Of a stretch of 64,000 nt of DNA, positions 24,845-34,308 are shown in pieces. The stretch comes from Paenibacillus qinlingensis (GTDB lineage Bacteria; Bacillota; Bacilli; Paenibacillales; NBRC-103111): positions 1 to 64,000 of the forward strand of contig NZ_JABMKY010000016.1 in assembly GCF_013204845.1 (NCBI RefSeq), given 5' to 3'. Each line of letters starts with the position of its first letter. Positions within the stretch are counted from its first letter, which is position 1. Made by a program: the position numbers and the translations under genes. The notes under the pieces are model-generated. The model was not told the DNA's origin and searched no databases. It worked only from the letters and a program-made list of their open reading frames with translations.

Positions 24845-26530
24845 CTATTCCTCTGAATGATCAATCCGAATAATAACAACATTGGAAAGCACAGTGCCTT
24901 GATGAATCGGCGCATTAACCTGATAATCATACGTAGCTGGGATTTGCAGGGTGAGTCTTCTCACATTGGAATGATGAATAATGGCTGCTTCATAAGTGAT
25001 TTCAACGGATGTACGCGGCAGCAGATTGCCAAGAGACAGCGGTTGTTTCATATTTACTTGCTGCACGACAACTCCGTTAATTTGCAGCGTGCCTGGGACA
25101 AGTGTATTCAACGGAGAAATCCAATCAAGCAGATTCATGTGGTTCGCAGCCAAGTTTCCAGTGTTGGCTACCTGGATGTGGTAATGAATGATCGTACCCG
25201 GTTCAGCAAGCTTAGGTGATGCCGATAGCAGGATATCCAAGATTGGCCATAGTAATTGTGTGCTAACTAGATTAGATAGCAGCTGATTAGAAACGACGCG
25301 ACCATCCGATAGTCGATAAGTAAAGAGAACATGTGCTTGGCTATTCAATTGCTTCTGATCCAGCGAGATGGCAAATGAATTTACCGTCACTTGGAATTTT
25401 ACAAGGAGAGCTTTATGGGGCTGCAAGGTGCCTAATGGTATCTCACTTGGGAGTATACCCTGGCTATAAGGAACACCATCTATGGTTAGACTTCCCAGCA
25501 CATAAGAACTGCCTGCTGGAATGAATTCAGACAGCCACACTTCCGTAGCAATATTACCATGATTCGTAATTGTAATGCCGTAGGACAAAGTGTCTCCCAA
25601 GGTAGCCTGTGATTCAAGTGCGTTTTCAACCACGATCAAGTCAGGATCATAGACGTGGATCGTTACATTATTGGAGATCATTTTCCCTTTGTAATCACCT
25701 GTTGAATAGGTGAGGACAGCTGAGTTTACGAGACAACTCGAGGGAGGAACACGGGTAATGGTAACTTGAAACTGAAGACAAACTTCCGTGTTTCCTGGGA
25801 TTTCGCTAAGTTTGATGCCGTCGTTAGGGTTCGCTGAGGGGTAACTAACCTCGTTAATCTTAACACTTCCAGGTACAAAGGCAGCCCCACCAGGCAATTC
25901 ATCTTTGAAAAAAGGGTGGAGAATCGGACAATTTTCCTCGTTTTTAATAATGAAATAAAAGGTGATCGTGTCGCCCACATACGTAGAAGTTGTGCTTGTT
26001 TGTTTGGTGAATCTGATTTTCGTTTCTTTAAATGGAATAATAACCGTATTGGACTTTGAACTGCCTGAAACATCTCTACCGCCAGGTGTATGGAAGTCAT
26101 ACACGGTTGTTGCTTGATTCTTCAGTTGTCGGGAAGCAGGTTCTTCTAGAACAATAACTTGAAAGATGACTTCAATAGTTTGACATACTTGTATAATACC
26201 TAGTGGTATGCCTTGATCTGGCCTAGCAAGTGGCAACGGAATAGTATCAACAATGACACTATTGGGAATAAAGGCAGTTCCTTCAGGCATGTTGTCAAAA
26301 AGGGTAACTTGTGCATCCAAGTTACCCTTATTGGCGATCGTCAAGGTATAGGTGATGATCTGGCCGAGAACGGCCAGATGGGTGTTTGCCTTTTTGAGCA
26401 CAGTAATGATTGGACCTACGACAGGTGTATCTACGATATTCGAGTAGGAATGGCTGGTGGAGCTGCCTGAGCTGAATCTTACGACGGATTGGTTAATAAG
26501 ATGATTGGAAGAATGGGAGTCGGCCGTCAT
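24845..26530 (-). CDS. DUF11 repeat protein, C-terminal part of an interrupted giant protein
   Basis: This is a 561-residue ORF. Its first 50 residues (MTADSHSSNHLINQSVVRF onward) match the second half of the repeat on which the upstream ORF stops. Four further DUF11-type beta-sandwich repeats follow, each with V/IGDT-YT-IANxGN-like and FVPGS-like motifs. The ATG overlaps the upstream TGA (ATGA), and GAGGTG stands 8 bases before it, so coupled reinitiation is possible. No signal peptide is present, as expected for an internal fragment. It ends in RIDHSEE with no cell-wall sorting signal. The repeats are more diverged than those upstream. Confidence 0.75.
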   Translation of the reverse strand: MTADSHSSNHLINQSVVRFSSGSSTSHSYSNIVDTPVVGPIITVLKKANTHLAVLGQIITYTLTIANKGNLDAQVTLFDNMPEGTAFIPNSVIVDTIPLPLARPDQGIPLGIIQVCQTIEVIFQVIVLEEPASRQLKNQATTVYDFHTPGGRDVSGSSKSNTVIIPFKETKIRFTKQTSTTSTYVGDTITFYFIIKNEENCPILHPFFKDELPGGAAFVPGSVKINEVSYPSANPNDGIKLSEIPGNTEVCLQFQVTITRVPPSSCLVNSAVLTYSTGDYKGKMISNNVTIHVYDPDLIVVENALESQATLGDTLSYGITITNHGNIATEVWLSEFIPAGSSYVLGSLTIDGVPYSQGILPSEIPLGTLQPHKALLVKFQVTVNSFAISLDQKQLNSQAHVLFTYRLSDGRVVSNQLLSNLVSTQLLWPILDILLSASPKLAEPGTIIHYHIQVANTGNLAANHMNLLDWISPLNTLVPGTLQINGVVVQQVNMKQPLSLGNLLPRTSVEITYEAAIIHHSNVRRLTLQIPATYDYQVNAPIHQGTVLSNVVIIRIDHSEE

Positions 26531-29500
26531 ACGACCGTCACCTCGAATGTAACCGTGACAGAAACTCCCGCAGGAATTGTACCGATTGGAACACCTGTGC
26601 TCGGATTCAGCGTTGGTTTGGATACACCATCTACAGTTACGCTGCCTGTAATAAAGACGGTTCCAGTGGGAATAGGATCGGTTAAGATGACATTATTAAC
26701 AGCTTCAATACCGCTATTCTTGACGATAATTTTGTACGAGATCGTATCGCCGACAATCGCATCAATGGCATCCGTACTTTTCGTTACAGTTACATTAGGC
26801 GCAGATACTGGGATGATGAGAATATTGGATGAAACTGAGCCGTTTAATGGACGTCCATCTGGCGGTGAGTACGTATAGTTCGCTGTCGCTTGGTTGGATA
26901 GAAGCTGAGGAGATGGCAATGCATCAACCGTAACCTCAAGTGTAATTTTAACATCGACAGAAGCGCCTGGAGCAATGGTACCCGCATTAATTCCTGTTGA
27001 TGGGTCGACACCTGGTTGGGTAACGCCATTGATAATAACACTGTTAGGAACAAAGGCTGTACCTGATGGGATCGAATCATACACAGTTGCAACTGCAGGA
27101 AGATTCCCAGAATTATGAAGTGTTAAGGAGTAAATGATGGTATCGCCAACAGTCGCATTCGTCGTATTCGCGCTTTTGACAACCGAGATAATCGGTTGAT
27201 AGACCGGAACAATAACGGTGTTGGAGAACGCAGATGCTGCGAAAGCGCCCGTTGTAAAGCTGGCAGACGATTGATTGCTCAGTTGCTGAGTTGGAGGTAA
27301 AGCCGTTACAGTGACGTTGAAGTTGACTGTTATCATATTGCTAGGAAGAATGGAGCCCAGCGAGATCCCATTGGTTGGGTTGGCATTTGGTGCTACTACG
27401 CCATTAATCGTGACACTGCCTGGAATGAACGCGGTGAAGGCAGGAAGCTGATCAAAGAATTGAACGTTATTGACGGTAGATATACCTTTATTCGCAATGA
27501 TAGAGGAATAAGTAATGGCATCGCCAACAACTGCATCGGTTGCTGTAGTTGATTTATCAATCGTGACGTTTGGAGCGGAAACAGGAATGTTGACGGTATT
27601 GGAATTGATAGCCCCGTTAAGGATGCGACCATCAGGCGGAACAAAGGTGTAGTTAGCCGTAGCCGTATTCGTTAATACTTGCGGATTTGGTAAGGAAACG
27701 ATCACTACACCAAAGGTCACGGTGTCAGTAGCACCAGGTTGTGAAGTAAATGGAATGCCGGTTGCAGGATCTGCGCCAGGTTGTGTAATACCGTTTAGGA
27801 CGACACTGTTCGTTTGGAACATCGTACCGTTCGGAATCGTGTCAACCAAGGAGATGGATGCCGGGTAATTCCCGGTGTTCGAGACGGTGATTGTGTAAAT
27901 TACCATATCGCCAATCGTTGCGTTGGTCGTATTAGAACTCTTCGCAGCAGCGAGTATTGGTTGATAAACAGGTGTTGTAATTGTGTTAGAGAATGTGACC
28001 GCTGAGAAGGCACCGGATGTGAAGCTCACCGAACCATAGTTGTTCAATTGTGCTGGATTAGGTAAGGAAGTTACCTGAACATTAAAGGTAATGGTAACAG
28101 TCGCCCCGACGGCTATCGTACCAAGCCCAATTCCTGATACTGGATTCGGAGGTACGGGAGGCGTTGGCGCACCTGTAATAACAACACTGCCAGGAACGAA
28201 AGCTTCTCCAGAAGGCAGTGGATCTGAGAACACGACATTATTAATAGGTGCAAGCCCATTGTTAGTAATGACGAAAGAGTAAGGAATGATATCGTTAACC
28301 ACTGCGTCTGTTGCTGTCGTACTTTTGTCAATCCTGACATCAGGAGAGGAAACAGAAATGGTAACGGTATTGGAATTCGTGCTGCGATTAAATGTCCGAC
28401 CATCAGGCAGTGTGAAGGAATAGGCTGCTGTTCCGGTATTGGTCAATATTTGCGGATTTGGCAGTGAATCAATAATGACGGAGAAAGTGACGGGCACAGT
28501 TGTTCCGGGACTAATCGAACCAATTGAAAAGCCTGTTGCAGGGTCTGCGCCTGGCCAAGGTTGAGTGCCTACAAATACACTGTTCGCGAGGAAAGTCGTA
28601 TTGGATGGAATCGTATCTGAAAGAAACACGTCAGTTGCATAATTACCTGAATTTGAAACATTTAACGTGTAGACAATGGTATCACCGACGGTAGCGTTAA
28701 TGCTGTTGGCGCTTTTGAGTACGTTGATAATAGGTTGGTAAATAGGTGTTGTAATCGTATTGGAAGTGGTTGTACTTGATATCGCGCCTGAAGTAAAGCT
28801 GACAGCTGAAAAGTTGTTGAATTGAGCAGGACTTGGCAACGAAGTAACAACGACGTCGAAGAAAACCGTTACCGATGCACCAACTGCAATCGTCCCCAGG
28901 GTGACGCCGGATGCCGGATTGGGAGGCACGACAGGCGTCGGTGCGCCGATGATGACAACACTGCCAGGCACAAAAGTGCCTCCTGTTGGTATTTGGTCGG
29001 AAAAGGAAGCATTATTGATGGCGGTAATACCATTATTAGTAATGATTGATTTGTAGGTGATCGTGTCACCAACTGTAAGTGCTGTGGATGTTGTGCTTTT
29101 GACTACTGCCACATTCGGTGAGGATACAGGGAATGAAACCGTGTTGGAAGTAGCCGTTCGCGTGATCGTCCGACCATCTGGCGGAAAAAACGTGTAGGTT
29201 GCTGTTCCTGTATTACTTATCACCTGAGGACTAGGTAACGTGTTAATGAGAACCGAGAAGGAAACGGTTTTGGTGGCGCCTGCTGCAATCGAGCCGGCAT
29301 TAATTCCTGCAACCGGATCAGCACCTGGCTGTGGTGTCCCGTCTACGATAGCACTATTCAGAACGTAGGAGGTCCCCGTTGGAATGGTATCTGTTACAAT
29401 GACATCCCCTGGCAAGTTCCCTGTATTGGTAACCGCAATCGTGTATACAACCGTATCACCAACTGTAGCATTGGTTGTATTAGCCGATTTAACCAGCGTC

Positions 29501-32500
29501 ATATTGGCTTGAGTAACAGGTGTGATGACATTATTGGAAGAGGATGAGCCAGAGAATGTGCCAGATGTGAAGCTGACATTAGATTGGTTATTAATTTGTG
29601 GCGTTGGCATTGTGATTTTCACCTCAAATGTCACGGTAACCGGCGTATTGGGCGCCAGGGTACCGATTGGAATGCCGGTGGACGGATTCGTGTTAGGCGA
29701 TGATACACCATTTACGACGACGCTTCCGGGAATGAATGAAATGCTTACATCGGCAATGCTAGTCAAAATAACATTGTTGACGTTCGCAACACCTTGGTTA
29801 GTGACCACGACGGTGTAGATAACCGTGTCACCTTGAATGGCGGTGCTCACATTGACAGTTTCCATTACGACGACGTTGGGAGCAGATACGGGGATTGATA
29901 CCGTATTGGAACTTCCTGTTCCAGACAGAGAACGGCCATCTGTGAGCATAAAGGTATAGCTTGCTGTGCCTTGGTCAACTAATTGCTGCGGGTTAGGGAG
30001 CGATTCTACAGTCACCAAGAAGGAGACATTCTTAGTACCACCTGCCGAAAGGGTACCGATAGGGATTCCACTTACAGGGTCAACGCCAGGAAATGGTGCA
30101 TTATTGATGCTAACACTGTTCACGAGAAAGGAACTGCCAGCAGGAATATTATCAAAAATCGTAATATCTGCTGCTGTACTTCCGGTATTACGTACTTCAA
30201 TCGTGTACGCAATGATATCGCCAATAACCGCTAACGATTGACTAGCGCTCTTGGTAAGGGAAATGATCGGCTGCTCGATATAGGTAGTAACGGTGTTCGA
30301 AAAGGTTGCGCCGGTGAAAGCGCCAGAAGTGAAAGAGATACTCGCATGGTTGTCAGCCTGAGGCGGGTTAGGGACGGATGTGACAGTTCCGCGAAAAACG
30401 ACATGAGAATTGACGCCAGGATTTAGCGAACCTAGTGTGTAACCAGATGTGGGGTCTGCTGTAGGTTTGGGAACACCATCTACGGTCACACTTCCGGGGA
30501 GAAAGGTAACGCCACTCGGAAGCGCATCATTGATAACGATATTCGTAACTTGAACAACACTATTGTTAAGAATATCCAATGAATAGATGAGAGTATCCCC
30601 AATAGCAGCATAGGTTAGGTTCACGGACTTACTTACCATAATATTCGGTGCAGAAGCAGGGATGTCGATCGTGTTGGACGTGGCACTTCCTGACAATATA
30701 CGCCCATCTGGTGGTTGATACGTGTAATTGGTAGTAGCCAAATTCGTGAGTCGTGGCGGCGATGGCAAGCTTTGCAAGACAACTTGGAACGTAATGACCG
30801 TTGTTCCGGATGGAGCAAGTGAACCTGCGACGATGCCCGTAGCAGGATTCGAACCTGGGCTTGAACTACCATTTATCGTAACACTGCCTGCTACAAACGA
30901 AGTTGATGCGGATATGGCATCAAAAATCGTTGGTTGCACAGCGATATTACCTTGATTGTTAACCGTTAGCGTGTAGGTCAATGTATCGCCTACGGTAGCG
31001 TTCGTGCTGTTCACACTTTTCGCTATGGAGACTTGGGGTTGAAAGACAGGTGTTGTAATCGTATTGGATAACGAAGTTCCGTTAAAGGTACCTGACGAGT
31101 AAGAGACGCCAGCCATATTAAGCAATTGACCTGAAGGTGGTAATGAGACGACATTCACCTGGAAGGAGACGGTCACCGAATTCCCAGCAGCAATCGATCC
31201 TACCCCAATTCCTCCGTCTGGGACAGCGCTTGGCTTCCCAATTCCACCGACGAGTACACTGTTTGGAACAAATACGACTCCTGTTGGTAACGTATCTGTT
31301 AGAACGACATTTGTTACGCTTTCTACACCTGAATTTGTAATTACAGTGTTGTATGTAAAGGTGTCTCCAATGACAGCGTCAATAACTGGCGTACTTTTGA
31401 CAGCGCCTACGCTCGGTAATCGAACAGGGATTGTCAGTGTATTGGATTCTGCAGCGCCAGAAATCGTGCGGCCATCAGGCGGTTGGAAGGTATATGTACT
31501 ATTCGCTTTATTGATGATTTGTGAAGGTGAAGGGAGTACGAGAATAAGAATATCGAAAGTAACAGTTGATGTCCCACCGGCGGCTACAGTCCCGATGTTG
31601 ACGCCTGTCACGGGATTCGCACCAGGGACAGTGACACCATTGACCTTGAAGCTATTCGCAACATAGGAAGTACCTTGAGGAATGTTATCGGTAATGGTGA
31701 CATTTGCTCCGATATTTCCCGTATTGGCGACTTGCAGTGTGTAGGTGACAGTACTTCCCACGGAGCCATTGGCTGTGTTGGCGGATTTTACGATACCAAT
31801 TCTTGGCGCATAAACAGGTGTAGTTACGGTATTCGACGGTATAACGCCGCTGATTACGGAACCGCCAGCTACACTCTGGAACGTAAACGCGGCATTCGCC
31901 ATATTCGCAATCTGTTGCGGCGTCGGAACACTTGTGATTGTAGCTTTGTATGTCACGGTGATTGAGGTACCGAAAGCAAGCGAGCCAAGCGGGGCACCAG
32001 CCGTAATATCATAAGTAGGTTTGGCAACCCCAGCCACCGTCACGCTTCCAGGCACGAAAGTTGATCCTACAGGCAATGCATCGGACAAAACAATACTAGC
32101 CGCGCTTGCGGTTCCCGTGTTGTTCGTCGTAACGCTATAGGTGATGGTATCCCCTAATACGGTTCCAGTAACATTGGCGCTTTTGGTGACAGTAATTTTA
32201 GGTGCATTAATGTCGACCTGAATCCCATTGCCGTTCACGACATAAGCGTCCCCTGAGGTCGTTAATTGCAGCACGGCTGAGGATTGATTGTTAATAAGGC
32301 GTGCAGATACATCAATGTTGGTAATATCCCAACCTTGTCGTCCAGCGCTGATATTGGTACCTGGTGCTCCATTGATTTGATTGGAACTTCCGAAAGTACC
32401 TGTGGTATTCAGGTTTCCTAAGTCATTATTGATTTGTGAAGCAAAGAAGTTAGCGGCAAAGTTGTTGGGTCCAGATAGCGCAACTAATGAACCAGTAGTA

Positions 32501-33246
32501 GGACCGAATAGCGCTTGGTCCCCGGTTCGATTGGCATCTCCTTCCTGGGCGCTAAATAAGGCTCTGCCTCCTAGAGCACCTGTTACTGGTGTAGCAAATC
32601 CGGTAATCGTGGTATTAACTGGCGGAGATGTCGATTGGACAAGGACAGCACCAACCCGCAGCGACATATTCCGGAATGGCAAACTGGTGTTCTGGTAAAT
32701 GACAGCGAGTGTCCAACCAGCATGATTGGCGGTGGAATCACCAGGAATAACGATGGTCCCAACGACATTTCCTGTTGTATAAGTTCCAGCCATCCCTTGT
32801 TGAATGAGCGTCGTGACATTAGCGGATCTGACATATCCCAGTGCTCCGCCGCCTAAGTCGAATTCATTCTTGGTTGCGTTGTCTGGCGTAATGGAGCTGG
32901 TCCCTGCAGGGGTGGTAAAGGTGACGGCATTGTTAATAAAAGCTGTTAAGTTAACCGTGCCATTCACATAGGAACCGCCCCAGATCAATTCAGCATACAA
33001 AATGGTACTTCCAGCAGGAAGGTTTAAGATGGCGGAGGAATTGTTGAGCGTATAGAGACTGGTTGTTCCTGATGGATAAGTCCCATATTTGAGCGCTGTA
33101 TTGGTCGTGGTAAAAGCACCAATGCTGTCTTGTGTTCCCGGTACACCTTCTGTATTCGAGCGGCTTAGGCCAAGTGTATTTCCGGTGAACGTAATCGCGC
33201 CAGTTGCGTTGAGTGTGGCCCTGACGACGAGAGCTATGATCGTCAC
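26527..33246 (-). CDS. Giant DUF11 repeat protein, N-terminal part
   Basis: This is a 2239-residue ORF. Residues about 1-350 form a distinct head (ATGAITFTGNTLGLSRSNTEG, then LPAGSTILYAELIWGGSY, and a SAQEGDANRTGDQ segment). Fourteen complete repeats of about 125-132 residues follow. The fifteenth is cut after about 90 residues at the stop. Repeats alternate between a PPDGR-containing type and an FTSGAF-containing type. Each carries KSANTTNATVGDTITYTL and FVPGSV-like motifs of the DUF11 conserved repeat. No signal peptide, membrane segment or LPXTG is seen. The start is GTG with an in-frame TAG two codons upstream and no clear ribosome-binding site. A surface or spore-coat role is only inferred. 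Confidence 0.85.
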   Translation of the reverse strand: MTIIALVVRATLNATGAITFTGNTLGLSRSNTEGVPGTQDSIGAFTTTNTALKYGTYPSGTTSLYTLNNSSAILNLPAGSTILYAELIWGGSYVNGTVNLTAFINNAVTFTTPAGTSSITPDNATKNEFDLGGGALGYVRSANVTTLIQQGMAGTYTTGNVVGTIVIPGDSTANHAGWTLAVIYQNTSLPFRNMSLRVGAVLVQSTSPPVNTTITGFATPVTGALGGRALFSAQEGDANRTGDQALFGPTTGSLVALSGPNNFAANFFASQINNDLGNLNTTGTFGSSNQINGAPGTNISAGRQGWDITNIDVSARLINNQSSAVLQLTTSGDAYVVNGNGIQVDINAPKITVTKSANVTGTVLGDTITYSVTTNNTGTASAASIVLSDALPVGSTFVPGSVTVAGVAKPTYDITAGAPLGSLAFGTSITVTYKATITSVPTPQQIANMANAAFTFQSVAGGSVISGVIPSNTVTTPVYAPRIGIVKSANTANGSVGSTVTYTLQVANTGNIGANVTITDNIPQGTSYVANSFKVNGVTVPGANPVTGVNIGTVAAGGTSTVTFDILILVLPSPSQIINKANSTYTFQPPDGRTISGAAESNTLTIPVRLPSVGAVKSTPVIDAVIGDTFTYNTVITNSGVESVTNVVLTDTLPTGVVFVPNSVLVGGIGKPSAVPDGGIGVGSIAAGNSVTVSFQVNVVSLPPSGQLLNMAGVSYSSGTFNGTSLSNTITTPVFQPQVSIAKSVNSTNATVGDTLTYTLTVNNQGNIAVQPTIFDAISASTSFVAGSVTINGSSSPGSNPATGIVAGSLAPSGTTVITFQVVLQSLPSPPRLTNLATTNYTYQPPDGRILSGSATSNTIDIPASAPNIMVSKSVNLTYAAIGDTLIYSLDILNNSVVQVTNIVINDALPSGVTFLPGSVTVDGVPKPTADPTSGYTLGSLNPGVNSHVVFRGTVTSVPNPPQADNHASISFTSGAFTGATFSNTVTTYIEQPIISLTKSASQSLAVIGDIIAYTIEVRNTGSTAADITIFDNIPAGSSFLVNSVSINNAPFPGVDPVSGIPIGTLSAGGTKNVSFLVTVESLPNPQQLVDQGTASYTFMLTDGRSLSGTGSSNTVSIPVSAPNVVVMETVNVSTAIQGDTVIYTVVVTNQGVANVNNVILTSIADVSISFIPGSVVVNGVSSPNTNPSTGIPIGTLAPNTPVTVTFEVKITMPTPQINNQSNVSFTSGTFSGSSSSNNVITPVTQANMTLVKSANTTNATVGDTVVYTIAVTNTGNLPGDVIVTDTIPTGTSYVLNSAIVDGTPQPGADPVAGINAGSIAAGATKTVSFSVLINTLPSPQVISNTGTATYTFFPPDGRTITRTATSNTVSFPVSSPNVAVVKSTTSTALTVGDTITYKSIITNNGITAINNASFSDQIPTGGTFVPGSVVIIGAPTPVVPPNPASGVTLGTIAVGASVTVFFDVVVTSLPSPAQFNNFSAVSFTSGAISSTTTSNTITTPIYQPIINVLKSANSINATVGDTIVYTLNVSNSGNYATDVFLSDTIPSNTTFLANSVFVGTQPWPGADPATGFSIGSISPGTTVPVTFSVIIDSLPNPQILTNTGTAAYSFTLPDGRTFNRSTNSNTVTISVSSPDVRIDKSTTATDAVVNDIIPYSFVITNNGLAPINNVVFSDPLPSGEAFVPGSVVITGAPTPPVPPNPVSGIGLGTIAVGATVTITFNVQVTSLPNPAQLNNYGSVSFTSGAFSAVTFSNTITTPVYQPILAAAKSSNTTNATIGDMVIYTITVSNTGNYPASISLVDTIPNGTMFQTNSVVLNGITQPGADPATGIPFTSQPGATDTVTFGVVIVSLPNPQVLTNTATANYTFVPPDGRILNGAINSNTVNIPVSAPNVTIDKSTTATDAVVGDAITYSSIIANKGISTVNNVQFFDQLPAFTAFIPGSVTINGVVAPNANPTNGISLGSILPSNMITVNFNVTVTALPPTQQLSNQSSASFTTGAFAASAFSNTVIVPVYQPIISVVKSANTTNATVGDTIIYSLTLHNSGNLPAVATVYDSIPSGTAFVPNSVIINGVTQPGVDPSTGINAGTIAPGASVDVKITLEVTVDALPSPQLLSNQATANYTYSPPDGRPLNGSVSSNILIIPVSAPNVTVTKSTDAIDAIVGDTISYKIIVKNSGIEAVNNVILTDPIPTGTVFITGSVTVDGVSKPTLNPSTGVPIGTIPAGVSVTVTFEVTVV

Positions 33247-33372
33247 CCCCTAGTATTTGTACCGCTTCTTCCTTCGTGGCGAGGAAACGGTGTGGTGATG
33301 GAAAGTAAAATAGGCCGATGGTCTTAAGATATGAGTCGAAAATGAAAAAATGATCATTTGGAGATGAAAATC

Positions 33373-34149
33373 TTACTTGTGCGGGCTTGATTTCTTCTTA
33401 CCAGGTTGCGATGCTTTTTTGGAGGATTTCATAGACGCATTCATAGAAGGGCTCGTAGGAGAAAGCTTTCGAGACATGGGGATGACGTCGATATTGATTT
33501 CTTCAGGGAGTTCTTCCGATTCTGGTGCTAGTTGACGTCGAAGAGAGGGAATCCATTGGGGTTCGTAATACGTTTTATTGCAAATTCGGTGCCAATCGTC
33601 AACCTGTAATTCCTGCTTCACAACCACAAAGTGATACATGATTTCACTAATCAGATTGGGTTGGACATATTGCAGCATATCTAATTCGTCCTGTTCATAC
33701 AGCGTAGTTGAATATGGAGGTTCATAGAGCAGCTCCATGCGGATTAGACGGAAATCAAAGGGGACGACATGTTCAAGGTACTCCTGTACAGGTGGGCAAA
33801 TCGGACTACCTGCAGGTTGAAGAAAGGTGTTTGTTAAATAACGAGGCGTATATTCATCAAATTTTTGCTTCAAGTACGGATTCGACGCATGACGAAAATG
33901 ATGAGCGTAAGGCGAAAGAATGCATACAATCGCTTTGTGCGTACAAATCCGATATAGCTCAGACATGACAGCAAACAAATCAGTCACATAAGGAAGACTG
34001 CGACTAGCCATGACAAATTCCACGGAATTATCGGGCAATGGAATGCCCTTGTCGATATCACATACCAAATCAACGCCTGGCAGCTGGACGCGATCGATTC
34101 CGTAGAAGTTCAAATGCTTGTGGTGACCGCAACCAAGATCGATATGCAT
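33373..34149 (-). CDS. SAM-dependent methyltransferase-like protein
   Basis: This 258-residue protein opens with MHIDLGCGHHKHLNFYGIDRV, the SAM-binding motif I of class I methyltransferases. VCDIDKGIPLPDNSVEFVMASRSLPYV then matches motifs II-IV of the Methyltransf_11 type. The last 35 residues are a Ser/Lys/Pro-rich tail. AAGGAGG precedes the ATG. It lies 126 bases upstream of the DUF11 gene on the same strand, so it may be co-transcribed and could modify that protein or another surface molecule. The substrate is unknown. Confidence 0.7.
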   Translation of the reverse strand: MHIDLGCGHHKHLNFYGIDRVQLPGVDLVCDIDKGIPLPDNSVEFVMASRSLPYVTDLFAVMSELYRICTHKAIVCILSPYAHHFRHASNPYLKQKFDEYTPRYLTNTFLQPAGSPICPPVQEYLEHVVPFDFRLIRMELLYEPPYSTTLYEQDELDMLQYVQPNLISEIMYHFVVVKQELQVDDWHRICNKTYYEPQWIPSLRRQLAPESEELPEEINIDVIPMSRKLSPTSPSMNASMKSSKKASQPGKKKSSPHK

Positions 34150-34261
34150 GAACGTTCCTCCTTACCAAGTAGAAAAATGAACTGTCCTATAATCTATGTA
34201 CAAGGTCCTTATCAGACAATGCGCTTGCCTAAGGAAGGAAAATATTCAAGAGCTATACAAC

Positions 34262-34302
34262 GAAAAAACGCCGTCCCTCCAGAGCGGAGCGGATGACGTT
34301 TG
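34262..34302 (-). terminator. Terminator of the second sugar ABC operon
   Basis: On the minus strand an AACGTCATCCGCTCC arm pairs imperfectly with GGAGGGACGGCGTT, followed by TTTTTT. Confidence 0.7.
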
Positions 34303-34308
34303 TGGTAC

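Noticed and set aside
26517..26540. Programmed frameshift joining the two DUF11 ORFs
   Set aside because: No slippery heptamer or following stem was found, whereas GAGGTG before the ATGA favours reinitiation or a simple mutation.
26489..32856. Many open frames on the plus strand, and in other minus frames, across the DUF11 gene
   Set aside because: They are shadows of the repetitive, Thr/Val-rich coding strand, lack ribosome-binding sites, and recur at the same offset in each repeat.
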